Position numbers and translations under genes: made by a program. From Protonemura montana (Eukaryota > Arthropoda > Insecta > Plecoptera > Nemouridae), in contig OX387602.1 of assembly GCA_947568835.1 (NCBI GenBank), forward strand, positions 1,210,570-1,274,569: DNA of 64,000 nucleotides, in the 5' to 3' direction. The notes below the pieces were generated by a model, which saw only the letters and a list, made by a program, of their open reading frames with translations, searched no databases and was not told the origin of the DNA. Shown piece after piece: positions 25,701 to 37,945 of this stretch (position 1 is the stretch's first letter; each line of letters opens with the position of its first letter).

Positions 25701-28700
25701 AGACTGAAGATGTGCTCAGCGCCAGCCCGTTTTGAAATGAGATGTCACGACGCGAGCTGAGGGACGAGGCAGACCCAAGGATAGAGTTCGGCAAATAAAA
25801 CAGCTTTTTTGTTCAAGCCGAATTGAAATGTTGACACTGTTACGAGCTGTATTGATAAAGTAATCAATCGATATTTGGCATCTGACATGAGGTCACTTCC
25901 GGGGACGGAACCAGCCTGTACCCGTCGGCAAGCAAGTCGGCAAGGTTGCTATAGCAATGACCATGCCGGCCAGGACCATGACCAGGTACATCTGTAGGGT
26001 CACATCTGCACCATGCGACCTTGACTTTGACTAAAGACAGGTTCCCGACAAAACTGTCATTGGACCAAGATCTGCTGTCAGTAATTGGACCATGATCTAA
26101 CCACGAAGCCCACTGTACTTCGAAGATCTGAGTCTCTTTCGACTCGGACCACTCATGTCCCACGCAGAACTGTGATATCTGCACATCGCATGCATTTGTG
26201 GGATATTCAATGAAGGTATAAAAAACTCGGAAAAAGTTGGAACTCGTCGGTAATATTATCTCGACAGAACAATGCTAAAGTCAATCGACTTCTATTCGAC
26301 GCTGATTTGTACTCTGATGTGTCAACTTGCTCTTATCTAGAGATTAAAGTCGTTATCAGTTCAGGTCGGGTGATGTTTCACCCTCACAACGGCGCATCAA
26401 ATAGGACGACCTTTCGATTCGCACAACGCCGAGGTGACACACGATTGCTCCTCGATTAGACCGCGATCATCAAGACCAGAGAGTGGAGTTTATAAATAGC
26501 GCCGTGCGATTCATTCGTTCGTCGTGCTGTGGGGCTAGGCAGCTTCCTTGACGCGCCATTTCATCGGCCAATTACCTAATAAAAACAGTTCGGCATGAAA
26601 GTGCTGGAGCCAGGCGTTGGGCCGACGGTGGCGACCGGTTTACTTCACGGGCCAGCGTGGACACTTGCCTAGCAGAGGTCGGATCAGAATGAGAATTATT
26701 TGAAATTTAAATTCGGAATGTTAGATCGTAAATATTGTGACTCAGGTCGGCCCTTCCCCCAGCCCCGCACAGCATAGGAAGTGTTGATGTGTTGGGAAGT
26801 AAAGGTCGATGTTGGGAAGCCAGCGTTGTCCGCACAGAGTTTCACAGGCCGACTGGCCGACGCCAGGTACCTTCTAGAATACGCTCTACGACGGTACCAG
26901 GAATGTGGCGTCGTCGCAAATAGCCCCCCCCCCCCTCCCCCTGCCCACAGATGGGCGCCGGCGTCGTTTGGCGGTGCCACGCGTGGTACAATGCAATCAC
27001 CGAATCAGTTCCCGTGCCATCCCGTACGCTCATTCGCGTGCGCCAATTACGCTTCACAGTTTCATTCAGAAATTATCTCATTCGCGATCTGCTACCCTAG
27101 GTTTCCCAAACTTCTCAATGCGGCCGAATTGTTGGTATATAAATCAATACATCGTTGTACAGCTAGGATTCAATCAACATGCATCGCTTGCATGGGTTCC
27201 ATAAAAGTTTGAACACTTATCAGAGCAATTGAAAGGATGGACAGGATTTTGGCCGCAAAGGATTGCTATACTACTTGTTGTATATTCTAAAATTGTCTTG
27301 TATTCTAAAATGTGTGCTGCATTGATATATCACTGTCTTATAGCAACTTTAATCTCTCGACAATAAAATGTATTATTATTATTATTAATAATTTTCTTTG
27401 GTCGTGCATTAATCGTGCTATCTGTTTAGGTTTCTGCAACACTGGCAGTTGGTGACATAGCGGTTGGTTTGCACCGCTGGTTTGCACCTACTTAGCTCGT
27501 CTATCAGCTGAGCAAATTAGCCTCGACTTCCAGCCGGTGTCAGGAAGCAGCAAGCATAACTTATTCCTAGAGTCAACTTTGGAGCCATTCGGGTGCAAAT
27601 GACCAACGGTTTCCAAACGGTGATGGGTAAGCAATAAAGTCTTACTGGGTTTACAACGCGGACAGCTCAGCAAGTACCCACTGAAACGATGATGCGGGGT
27701 GCCAAGAAACTAACCACTCACCGACAACAAAAATGCGCATAAAAGTGAACTAGGAAGAGCACCATCTGATAATTAATTGTCCGGGCTTGTCTGCCAAATG
27801 GGCAATGAAGAGCAGACCAGGTAAACAAGGCACAAGTTAATTTGTGTAGGAGAGGATGGATCATCTTTGTTGCAATATGCTATGCTACAGGTAAATGAGC
27901 ACTCATTTGTGTGGGATAGAACAGATCGAACACGGAAAACGCCTATGCCTTTGAGTATTAATTATTGGTTGGTATCTACGTGCTTGCCGACATGCATGTA
28001 GCGATGTATGCGAATGTGGTGATCGCTCGTAAATGGCCCGAGTGCAAATCACTGTGACAACACTTCACTACATAATGTGTGTTTACTTTCAACAACCTGA
28101 GCCGAGACGCAATAACCTTTGCGGCGATTCTGATCGCTCCCAAATGGAACTAGAGTGCAGTCTACGCTAGGGAAAATGGGCCGAATTTGTACCGAATTTG
28201 GACCCGAGCCCGTTTGACACCGTTTCGAAGTCTCCCTTGCCAGCGCGAACTCGTCCCAGGATGTTTTCCCCAACTAATAATTGGTCATAAAAAAAAACAG
28301 CTCGATGTAATAGTGTGTTAACAGCGGCTCTATTGCCAGGAGGTAGAAATGATGAAATGATGGTCAGGAGGTCAAATGGTGTTACATATAACAACATGCT
28401 GCACTTTATGTTTGGAGTTCCCTTGCCACACGATGATTAAAGCACGGTCATTGCTCCAATTTTCACTGCTAACATTCAATACCGGTCGCCGGTGCCGTCT
28501 TGTGGCTGCAGGGTTAGACATATCGCGATTTCTCAGCTCTTATACTGCGTGGAACCATGATTATGAACAATCATAATATTAAATCATACACTACTTGGGA
28601 ATCAATTGGCTACGAGGACGTCTGTTCTATTTATAGCCCACTACTTGGCAGAGAAACGGGTTTTTTTTTGTTGCTATGGTTAGCGTGAGTAGGCAAAGCC

Positions 28701-30032
28701 GGGTGTTGTGACATGACCACTTTCTCGGGGGGATTGCTTGAATGTACAAACTAGGCGCCTACTCGTGAAGCCAAGAAAATAACGACATGATTGGCGGAAA
28801 TTATACTCAACTAGCTCAGTGTCAAAAGAACGATTGTTTGTTTTGATGAAAATGTCTCGATTGAATTGCAGAAGCCATTACGGCTGTGCAATTTGCTACA
28901 GTTGTCGGGCTATGTCAAGTCGCCGAGAGTGTGTGTCATGGTTGGGTTGACTCTAGGGGTTGCTGTTGCAACAGACTCTTTTGATGTACTGACCTGCAAA
29001 TGATGCTGAACACACGTGCACTATCGCGGTGTCTGGGGTCAGAACCGAATTGAAGAAACTCTTTGATTGGGAATAGGCGCAGAAATAGATGGCCCTCGAG
29101 GGGGCCACGCCGACTAGGTTGGGGCCCAGTCCCTTAAATAGTGCGCCAGGGCCTTCTTTCTTCACAATGTGCCTGGACAAAAAGGGTAGCGGTTCAGTGA
29201 CGAGTTTTCACTTTAAATTGAAGTTCATCGAGGTAATTGTAGACCAGCAACCTTTGATCTGTTTAGCGTATCAGAAATAAACTGTCATTGGTGATAAAAT
29301 ATCTCAGTTAACAAGTGTTTCCCATTGATAAAAAAATTACATCGACTGAACTTTGAAACTTTGAATAATCTATTCTACGTAGAAAATACCCACTCACTTG
29401 ATCCCTGATATCTCTTTTATTTTGTATTTTAATTCGGGCAATTGAGCATGAATGCAGAATGGTTGTATCAAGGCAGTTAGAGCATAATTACCTGAGGCAT
29501 TGAAGAAGGCCCATGGTTTTCGGAGTAGGCGTACTCACACAGTGAGAAATGGACAAAATTTGCGTAGAATTCCTTGTGGCCAGGGTTGTCATTTGTCGTC
29601 GTTGATGGGGGAGAATTGTCTTGCAAGTAACTTGAGTATTGTTCCCTGCCGGTGACGCAATCTTGGGCACACACACTTTCTCGACATCGAATCCACTATG
29701 CGAGGACTGCAGCCTGGTCTTGACTACCTCCAGCGGGCACGTAGCGATCGCCCCCACGGTCCCAGCAACCCTACAAAGATGAACAGCGATGTAACCTCAA
29801 CCCATACCAGGTTTGCACCCATCCCACAGCGCAGGCAGGTTGGTACGTCGCAACGTACGTCTCCTCAAACTCTCAAGCTATTTATCGGCTAAGTGAAATA
29901 GCCAAGCTCCGCGAGCAGTCAGCTGGTTTCATCTTCGCAGAGGGACAACATTTGAGTGAGATCGTATCCCACATTATTGACAAGTCCTTACCCGCCAGAA
30001 AAAAGATGAATAAAGGTATCACGCTGCGACAT
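19789..30032 (-). CDS. SLC25A36: Mitochondrial pyrimidine-nucleotide carrier, SLC25A33/36 (Rim2) family
   Basis: Six exons on the minus strand, 30032-29992, 29770-29492, 29172-28994, 24357-24233, 23040-22827 and 20027-19789, join in phases 2, 2, 1, 0 and 1 to give 358 residues. The protein exchanges pyrimidine (deoxy)nucleotides across the inner mitochondrial membrane. The three carrier repeats show [24 protein letters not shown] (the tryptophan signature of this subfamily) and [43 protein letters not shown] and [11 protein letters not shown] are strongly conserved with insect Rim2. The long matrix loop after helix 1, ending [13 protein letters not shown], is also Rim2-like. The short first exon ([14 protein letters not shown]) fits by phase and by the conserved GG. 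Introns 3 (4.6 kb) and 5 (2.8 kb) are long. Confidence 0.94.
24358..28993. other. SLC25A36 intron 3
   Basis: No coding exon is supported. The intron holds an A-run of 20 at 25621-25640, a C-run of 12 at 26924-26935 and a TATA-containing promoter-like stretch on the plus strand near 26491. Confidence 0.5.
26491..26610 (+). promoter_or_regulatory. Possible plus-strand promoter inside SLC25A36 intron
   Basis: TATAAATAG at 26491-26499 is followed by an initiator match TCATTC at 26511-26516, 22 bp away, which is shorter than the usual 25-30. A 26-codon open frame starts at the ATG at 26595. It is antisense to the host gene. Nothing downstream looks like a conserved protein, so a non-coding transcript or chance are both possible. 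Confidence 0.3.
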
Positions 30033-30525
30033 TATGCACAACAATCACTAACGTTCGACATAGAATCTAAAGACACGTTCCACGCCGGTACAACAATCTG
30101 GTTGCGAGCTCTCTGATACGCGTTACGCCAACTACTGCGTTGTCGTCGAACTGGGCTGCGCTATCACACCACGCCGCACGGACTGTTGTGATGGGAATTG
30201 ATCCGAAATATCAGCCTCCATGCAACCATCACGTGCAAGGATCAACTCCATTGGCTACTTTTGCTAGCTCTCTGCGGCCATTGGATGTTGAGTGCATGTG
30301 ACTTTGTTTACCAGGGTGCGAAAGGAACTTGTCTGCCATCTCTCGAGCTGCGTGGTACTAACCGTCGACACGACGTCTGCTACTATGGCGTCGCCATGCT
30401 GTATTAGAGGCGTCGGCGGCGTAGAAACTGTGTGTGATTGATATGGAGAGGTAGCTAAACCGAGTGGCAATCAGCATTGCCTGGCAAAGTAAAATTAACC
30501 GTGGCCCACGTGCGTTATTTTAGTT
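30033..30525. promoter_or_regulatory. Divergent promoter region of SLC25A36 and PXYLP1
   Basis: Only 493 bp separate the start codons of the minus-strand carrier and the plus-strand phosphatase, so both 5' UTRs and promoters must lie here. An E-box CACGTG is at about 30508-30513. No TATA box is obvious for either gene. Shared regulation is inferred. Confidence 0.5.
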
Positions 30526-32510
30526 ATGAAGCTCTCATCACAGCATAGAGCTTTATATTGTTATTTAATTTTGAGCGTATGGATATTTTTACTGGTAGCA
30601 GGTAATTACACCTTTAATTAACTCTGTATCAAAGCGTACGAATTGATTGATTATTATTTTATACGGTGGACCTTTCAGTCACTTTGAATTTTGTGCAAAT
30701 TGTAAAACCCTTACAATTGACATAAAGAAGTTTGGTTGCAATGCAAGTTACTGCCATGCATAACTGGACTTGTAGCTAAAATACATAGGTATCTACATTG
30801 ATGCATCAATGTAGGTACCATGTTCCTTCCCTCGGATAAGCTGCATCATTTGGCCAAAGATCTGACTGCTGCACTAAATGAAGATGACATTTCCGACAGC
30901 CAAAAAATCAACTTGCAATGCTCACCTTTTTGATCCATAAGACAAAGACCTCAATCTTCTTGACATATAATTTTTCCATAGGTATGTACAAGTACATTGG
31001 CAGCGAAGAGGCTCTATCGACCAGCTTCAAGCACACTACCAACGAAATCCCAACGAGAAATTACCAGCTCGGCTCGAAGCCAAACTCAAAGATGAGAAGG
31101 ATCTACAAGTTCTGCAACGCACCCGAGGACATTGCCATTGGCAGCGAGGGCCAGGTTAGAAGCGGCTACACACTCGAAGGTGCTTTGATATTCCTTCGTC
31201 ACGGCGATCGCGGTCCATTGGCTCACGTTCGCAACATCTCGAGCGTCAACTGCGCCGGAGACGTCTTCAGCGCAGACAACGCCGACTCAGAGATCAGCTT
31301 CCACGCGTACGAGTACTTCATCCAGAACCTGTCGTCGCCCGGCAGATCTCCCTCGGCGTCGTTCCTGCCTGCATTCCTCGGCCCGTTCCACGGTTTCCCG
31401 CTGATCCCTCCGAGCAGCGGCGAGTGCCAACTCGGCCAGCTGACTCCGGTGGGCGTGGCTCAGCTACTGAAGACCGGCAGCCTGCTACGAGCCGCGTACG
31501 GCGACCGATTCGGCATCGGCAACAGCTCGCTGGCCGCCGAGGACGTGGCCGTCTTCAGCACGCGCTACCGCCGAACCTTCCAGAGTGCCGTCGCCTTCCT
31601 CTACTCGTTCCTCTCGTACGACGACTTCCAGAAGATCTCTTTCCAAGAGAGCCAGAGCCTGGCATTCTGCTTTGACTCCTGCGCCTGCCCCGCGGCAGAG
31701 CACTTCCAGCAGCGGTTTGCAGCGGAGAGCGCGGCACACTTGCGCTCGCACCCTGCGGTGGTCGCGCTTGTTTCTGCGGCGGCGGCGGTGGCGTTCGACG
31801 TGGTCGAAGGTTCGCCTGGACCTCACGCACTGCGCGATGCTCTGCTGGCCTACGTTTGCCACGCGGCACCTCTACCTTGCGCAGACGCCACCTGCGTTCG
31901 CGCTGACCAACTCACCGGGCTCTTTGCGTACACCGAGTGGGAAGCTCGGCAGTATGCCAAGAGCGGAAGTCTAAAGCGAGCCGGTCTACTGCGAGCCTAC
32001 GGACTTCTCCGAGATGTCGTCTCGCACGTGCTGCGTATCGTGTCCGAGGGCAGACCCAAGGTAGTCGTTTACTCGGGACACGACAAGACGCTCCAGTACC
32101 TGGCCACGGCTCTCGGACTCATCTCTGACCTGACGGCCATGCCACGGTACGCCTCACGGCTCATCATCGAAATCTACAAGAACAAGGAGCAACAGTCGGC
32201 GTCCAGAGAGCCTAACGGCGGTCCAGTTGCTCGGGACTACTTCTTTAGGCTGGTCTTCAACGGCAAGGATTTGACCAACCGGATACACTTTTGTAAAGGT
32301 GGCAATAGCATCAATATGAATCACATGGCAAAGTACAGTCCAACTGACAGCAGCAACTTTAACTTCACAAACACTTCTCAGTCAGGGTCGAAAAAAACCA
32401 CTTCAACGTATTTGTGTCCAATTGAATCTATCGTTCGATTTCTGCATGACAACTACTTCCAAAGTTTTAATGCAACTAATTTTAAAGATTCCTGTGCAGT
32501 TCACACTTGA
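30526..32510 (+). CDS. PXYLP1: Histidine-acid-phosphatase family, 2-phosphoxylose phosphatase-like
   Basis: Exon 1 (30526-30601) and exon 2 (30982-32510) join in phase 1 to give 534 residues. Exon 1 encodes a hydrophobic N-terminal segment (residues about 8-25), a signal anchor typical of Golgi type II enzymes. Exon 2 carries the catalytic RHGDRGP (H99 nucleophile), CQLGQLTPVGVAQLLKTG, STRYRRTFQSA and the second-half SGHDKT motif (H392-D393, proton donor). It ends with a CPIESIVRFL segment matching the PXYLP1 C-terminus. In the family this enzyme removes phosphate from xylose in the glycosaminoglycan linker, releasing chain elongation. An Ala/Val-rich low-complexity stretch near residues 270-290 and high GC set this exon apart from its surroundings. 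The family is clear; exact substrate is inferred. Confidence 0.88.
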
Positions 32511-32660
32511 GCTACCATTTTGAGAAGTAGATTTTCATGTGTTATTGGTCGATGACCCAGAAGCCGTGCTGACTCAGTGTAATGGAATGCAAGTCAAGGG
32601 TTAGCAACCCTTTCCAGTATTAGAACCTGTCTGAGTGGTGAAAGCAAACTTCGACTGGTT

Positions 32661-33393
32661 ATTGGGGTTTAACGACGCACTGTTTTGACATCTGGCCATG
32701 TGGCACTGGTCTGATGGCGTTGGTGAATGAGTGGAAGATGATGAACCTAGTCTAGCCTAGAAGGGAGGAGGGGAAACCCCCTGCCGGCAAATAGCCAACT
32801 CCTGTCGAAGAGCACCAAGGGGAACATCAGGTTTCCTCCACAAATCCATGCTGTCGAGAGGTTGATAAGCAAGGCGAGTGAATTTGCTGTACCAACTTTC
32901 ATCCCTACAACCTCTCTCCCGAACAGAACTGGTCATGTGTATGATGGTCACCCATCCAATACCTGACCCAGCGCAGTGTTGCTTAACTTTCATCCCTCCA
33001 GCCTCTCTCCCAAACAGAACTGGTCATGTGTATGATGGTCACCCATCCAATATCTGATCCAGCGCAGTGTTGCTTAACTTTCATCCCTTCAAACTCCCAA
33101 ACAGAACTGGTCATGTGTATGATGGTCACCCATCCAATACCTGACCCAGCACAGTGTTGCTTAACTTTCATCCCTTCAAACTCTCTCCCGAACAGAACTG
33201 GTTATGTGTATGATGGTCACCCATCCAATACCTGACCCAGCTCAGTGTTGCTTAACTTTCATCCCTTCAAACTCTCTCCCGAACAGAACTGGTTATGTGC
33301 ATGGTGGTCACCTATCCAATACCTGACTCAGCGCAGTGTTGCTTAACTTCAGTGATCTCAGAAGAACCAGTATTTCCACCACGCTAAACCGTT
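32661..33393 (-). mobile_element. 5S-rRNA-derived SINE, copy 2
   Basis: Same family as 13757-15090, on the minus strand. The body is at about 32661-32895 and is followed by four to five tandem units of the 5S promoter-like head. The outermost unit includes more 5S-like sequence (to about 33393). It lies just downstream of PXYLP1 and may be in its 3' UTR. Confidence 0.75.
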
Positions 33394-34300
33394 TGGTAAA
33401 GCATACTTCAATCCAAGGAATGAAGCAAGGTGCTAATATCTGCAACCTACATAATACTTGGAACATCAAAAAGTGGGCAATACCCGAGACAAATGACACC
33501 CAATTTGTTGCATCTGGCACTTTAGTACATTTCACCACTGGGCATGCAGAAGCAACGTATGGGCAACGGTTGAGCATAGTGTTGTTCAACAAACACCAGT
33601 TGTATTTCAATGACAGGCATGTAGGCAACCCAACAAGAGTTCCTTGGGGCATTTGCTCAGAAAAACAAGCAATAAATAGCAGTTATCTTCTCTTGACTGA
33701 CTTAAATATTAAGATTTGGTGGTACAACCACTATTAATCAGTATTAACTCTTGTATTCCAGTGTTACTATAGCATGGTAAATCCCTGTCCATGAATGTAC
33801 GGTTCAACCTTTGTTTGTTAAAGCTTTGGCTTCAAGTGCAGTCAGTGCTCAAGGCACATCTTTCTCTTCTAAGTGTGGACAAGAATTCTAGTCATGTGAA
33901 GCTCTATAATTCAACAACAATATTTTATTTGAACATTAACATCCATACCTCGAACCTTGATGATCTCATTAGACCCTTCTTTTAATCAATACAAATAATA
34001 TGTACACATTCCAAATGACACCGTACCAAAGTAAAACGTTTAACAAAATAGATCTCGGCGAAAACATCTCTCTATGTGTTAATCATTTTATACTACATTG
34101 TGCAATAGTAAGAAACCACTTGTTAAAGTTAACTCTTGTTTAAATTTGTTGGAAACTAATGTGAAATAATAATAATATATACAAATATTGTAGATATTTT
34201 ACTTGTTTTTTTTTTTTATAGCAAATTTCTGAAATTTTCGACAGAGTGACATTCCCTTGTGTTGCTTTACAGATACACTCAAGCGTTTTTCATGTGCATC
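33394..34300. other. Spacer between the SINE and SLC25A11
   Basis: AT-rich, with no supported gene. An AATAAA at 33671-33676 could end the PXYLP1 transcript. The SLC25A11 poly(A) signal is just beyond, at 34318-34313 on the minus strand. Confidence 0.4.
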
Positions 34301-34453
34301 CATTGAACAGGGTTTATTAAAAAACAAGGTTTGATATGGAGTGCATCAAGAGCTGAGAATAATATCTAGTCGATTCCCTAGCAAGTTTACGATTAACTTA
34401 TGTTATTGTCATTGAATAATCCCCCCTTTTCTTCATAACAGTCCATGGACAGT

Positions 34454-36140
34454 TTAAAGACCGCTTCCTTTCCCGCTGGTATCCCCAAGAACAATTCGGT
34501 TGTAGTAAGTGTTCATTTGTTCCAGGAAAATGAAAGTGAGGACTGTGTGTGGACCTAGGCGAGCATAGTATGGCGTGAACCCTTTCCAGAGAGCAAACAC
34601 ACCTTCGTTCTTCAGAACCTTGCCAAACACGTCGAGAGCCCCAGAAAACTCGGGCTTGCCGTCAATTATTTTCATGTTTTGAATTCGAGTCTTGGCAATA
34701 TCAACAGGCATTGATGCTGCAGTGGTTACTAACCCAGAAATCATACTGCTTACAAAGTGTAAGAAGATATTGTCACTGAAATATCCTGAAACAAAACAAA
34801 ATTATCAGCTGGATTAATGATTCTTTCCAAGCATTTCACTCACTCTGAATATGTGTTCCACCTTACTGTGAAATCAAGTCTATTTTACGACTACAAACCC
34901 TTCACAAGAGAGCTTAAAATTAAAAAATAAGTCGTAAATCTTTGGTCAGTCGAGGGATCTAGTCAATTCCGTTAAGCCACTTCTTACCTGAGCCCAAGAG
35001 ATATTGTTTGGCTTGTGAATACGATGCCAATTGAGCTGCGTTCACAACCATGGCCCTGCCCATGGTGGGAACCGCTCCTCTCCACAAAGTAAGAATGCCT
35101 TCTTCCTTTGTTATCCGCATTAATGCTTCAATTACATTCTTGTAATTTCTTCTCTCCGCTAATGGCAATCGCCCGTCAGCTGTCATTCTGATCAATGCAA
35201 CTTCAGCAGGAGTTCCTACAAATGCTCCAGCCATACCAGCGGCCATTCCCAGTGCTGCCTTCATTAGGAAACCTGGTGGCTTTCCATCGTTTCTAAATAA
35301 AGATCAAAACTGATTGAAGTTCCATCAAAAGGGTTTAAGGATTTTGATCATAGTGGTGCCATTGTAGGCTTGGTAGAGGCACATGCATAAATTTTGGCAG
35401 GTATCCCAGTTTCAGAAAAAAAATATATAAGAAACTAGTATTGTGTACACCCCCAGGTGTAGGTAGAAACCCCAAATCTATATTGTATTTGTATCTCAAT
35501 AAGTACACTTAAACTTACCCTGAAAAATTCTCAAAAAGCCAGGTATATATTCCTAGACGCGTGGTGGTGTACGTCGCCTGTCTTAAAAGACCAGCCGACA
35601 GTCCTGAGTACATTCCGACAATGCCCTCTTTTTGCAATATTCCTTGGATTGCATGGAAGCTAGTCTTATACTCTTTTGCTTTTCCACCCATTCCACTTAA
35701 TTGCATTCTGTTCTTTACCAAGTCTAGCGGCTGCACAAACACGGTGGCACCCATTCTGAATAAAGGAAAAACAAATCATATTACAAAATTGCTGAAGAGT
35801 GTAGACAATCACGAATTACATTCATTGGTGGGTACTTGACAAGTTCAGATCAATAGTTACACGACAACATTTAAATAAAGGGTAAATAGTATGTGTTTAA
35901 TATTCATTTGGTTGAAGAAAAATCATAGACAGCTTAGCTATATACTAGCCTCAAAAAAAGAATCAGAGGTCATGACCGGGTTATCCTTTAATAAGCTAAG
36001 ACACTATCCAAGAAACACAAGATTTTTGACTTGACAGATGTAACAAGTGTGAGGGCATATAGACCAATATAGACTTACCCTGCCAATCCGCCAAACGCAA
36101 ATTTCACATATTTCGGCATGGTTTTCTGATCTTGTGCCAT
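34454..36140 (-). CDS. SLC25A11: Mitochondrial 2-oxoglutarate/malate carrier
   Basis: Four exons on the minus strand, 36140-36079, 35755-35519, 35292-34988 and 34785-34454, join in phases 2, 2 and 1 to give 311 residues (human 314). The protein exchanges 2-oxoglutarate for malate across the inner mitochondrial membrane and serves the malate-aspartate shuttle. The three carrier signatures are QPLDLVKNRMQ, TPAEVALIRMTADGRLP and MPVDIAKTRIQNM. FGGLAGMGATVFVQPLDL, RRNYKNVIEAL, GRAMVVNAAQLASYSQ and GFTPYYARLGPHTVLTF are diagnostic of this carrier. The start is the first Met of MAQDQKTMPKYVKFAFGG. A minus-strand AATAAA is at 34318-34313. Confidence 0.96.
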
Positions 36141-37084
36141 CTTGCTGCTGTATTTTCAGCAAAACCTGCGAGGAACCGACTATCAAACGACCGACAGACA
36201 CAGTAAAGTGTTATGGAATGACATTGATCACCGAAATACCACGGTTTGAGGCGAGGGTGGGGGAGGGGCATCGTAGACAGCTGACTTTTCATATGTGCAT
36301 TGTAAATCTGACTTTATACATAAAAAAAAACACGATTACACAATATTACACACTATCAGATTTGGTTGTAATTAAGTGCATTACAATTATACTGATTAAC
36401 GCGATTAAGTCACTTAATCGTGTTTAGAGAGTATCGTCACATTATTTAGTTACGTAACCACTAGCGTAGTAGCCATAACGCGGTTTAGTAGCAGAAATTT
36501 GATTTCCTCTACTCCGATAAGTTCGGAGACGTTTAGAAGGAAATGCGACGCTATTTGTTACAAATGTGTGGTAAGTCCTTTCAGATATAATTACATTCAG
36601 GTGCTTGCTTCTGAGTCCATTGAATTAGAATCCCTCCCTTCCGGCGAGCAGTCCTTTCGAATGTGCACCCAGTCCAATCCGTATCTAGGAGGCCTTTCTA
36701 AAGTGACAACACTCTTTTCTTCCTATCATGCCAGAATATCGAAGATTTTTGTCAGTTTTTGACATGTTAAGTAATCTTAATAGAGAAATTGTTGGGCTGC
36801 AATACACTTTGGGCGCGTATTGAATAATATGTCAAATCGAGCTTATTTGTAATTTGTAATATTTAAAATCAAACAGTAAATTTAACGACATCAAGATAGC
36901 AAGCACCTTATTATAGCAACAGATATTTTGACGTGGTCGAAACGACAGTAACTACTCCAGGAAAATTCCTGCAGAATAGCAAGCAAAGACCACATTCAAA
37001 ATTCATTTGAAGCAAAGAACTCTCGCAGTCTGAATCGCAGTTTGAATCTACGCATTGTTGGCAAACACTAACAATCACCGTTCG
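36141..37084. other. Upstream spacer of SLC25A11
   Basis: No supported gene. It should hold the SLC25A11 promoter near 36150-36300. The frames here are short and AT-rich. Confidence 0.4.
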
Positions 37085-37945
37085 TGTCATTGATGACAGA
37101 GCCCCCGTGTGTGCGGCAAGAACGCCCTCCTACCTGACGATCCTCCACTATGAAGTTGACGGCGTCCTCGTGTCATTGATGACAGAGCCCTCGTGTGTGC
37201 GGCAAGAACGCCCTCCTACCTGACGATCCTCCACCATGAAGTTGACGGCGTCCTCGTGTCATTGATGACAGAGCACTCGTGTGTACGGCAAGAACGCCCT
37301 CCTACCTGACGATCCTCCACCATGAAGTTGACGGCGTTCTCGTGTCATTGATGACAGAGCCCTCGTGTGTGCGGCAAGAACGCCCTCCTACCTGACGATC
37401 CTCCACCATGAAGTTGACGGCGTCCTCGTGTCATTGATGACAGAGCACTCGTGTGTACGGCAAGAACGCCCTCCTACCTGACGATCCTCCACCATGAAGT
37501 TGACGGCGTTCTCGTGTCATTGATGACAGAGCCCTCGTGTGTGCGGCAAGAACGCCCTCCTACCTGACGATCCTCCACCATGAAGTTGACGGCGTCCTCG
37601 TGTCATTGATGACAGAGCCCTCGTGTGTGCGGCAAGAACGCCCTCCTACCTGACGATCCTCCACCATGAAGTTGACGGCGTCCTCGTGTCATTGATGACA
37701 GAGTCTCGTGTGTGCGGCAAGAACGCCCTCCTACCTGACAATCCTCCACCATGAAGTTGACGGCGTCCTCGTGTCATTGATGACAGAGTCTCGTGTGTGC
37801 GGCAAGAACGCCCTCCTACCTGACGATCCTCCACTATGAAGTTGACGGCGTCTTCGTGTCATTGATGACAGAGCCCTCGTGTGTGCGGCAAGAACGCCCT
37901 CCTACCTGACGATCCTCCACCATGAAGTTGACGGCGTTCTTGTTG
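37085..37945. repeat. 86-88-bp minisatellite, about 10 copies
   Basis: Direct tandem units begin TGTCATTGATGACA (itself an inverted repeat) and end near GAAGTTGACGGCGT. Units are nearly identical, with variant positions such as CCTCG/ACTCG, CACTA/CACCA and a 2-bp deletion in two units. There are no unique spacers, so it is a minisatellite. Flanking sequence is unrelated. Confidence 0.95.

Noticed and set aside
31485..31974. Overlapping frames of 83-129 codons on both strands in the PXYLP1 exon
   Set aside because: They are shadows of the GC-rich coding exon in other frames.
37085..37945. CRISPR-like array
   Set aside because: The units are contiguous 86-88-bp direct repeats with no unique spacers, in an animal genome without cas genes nearby.
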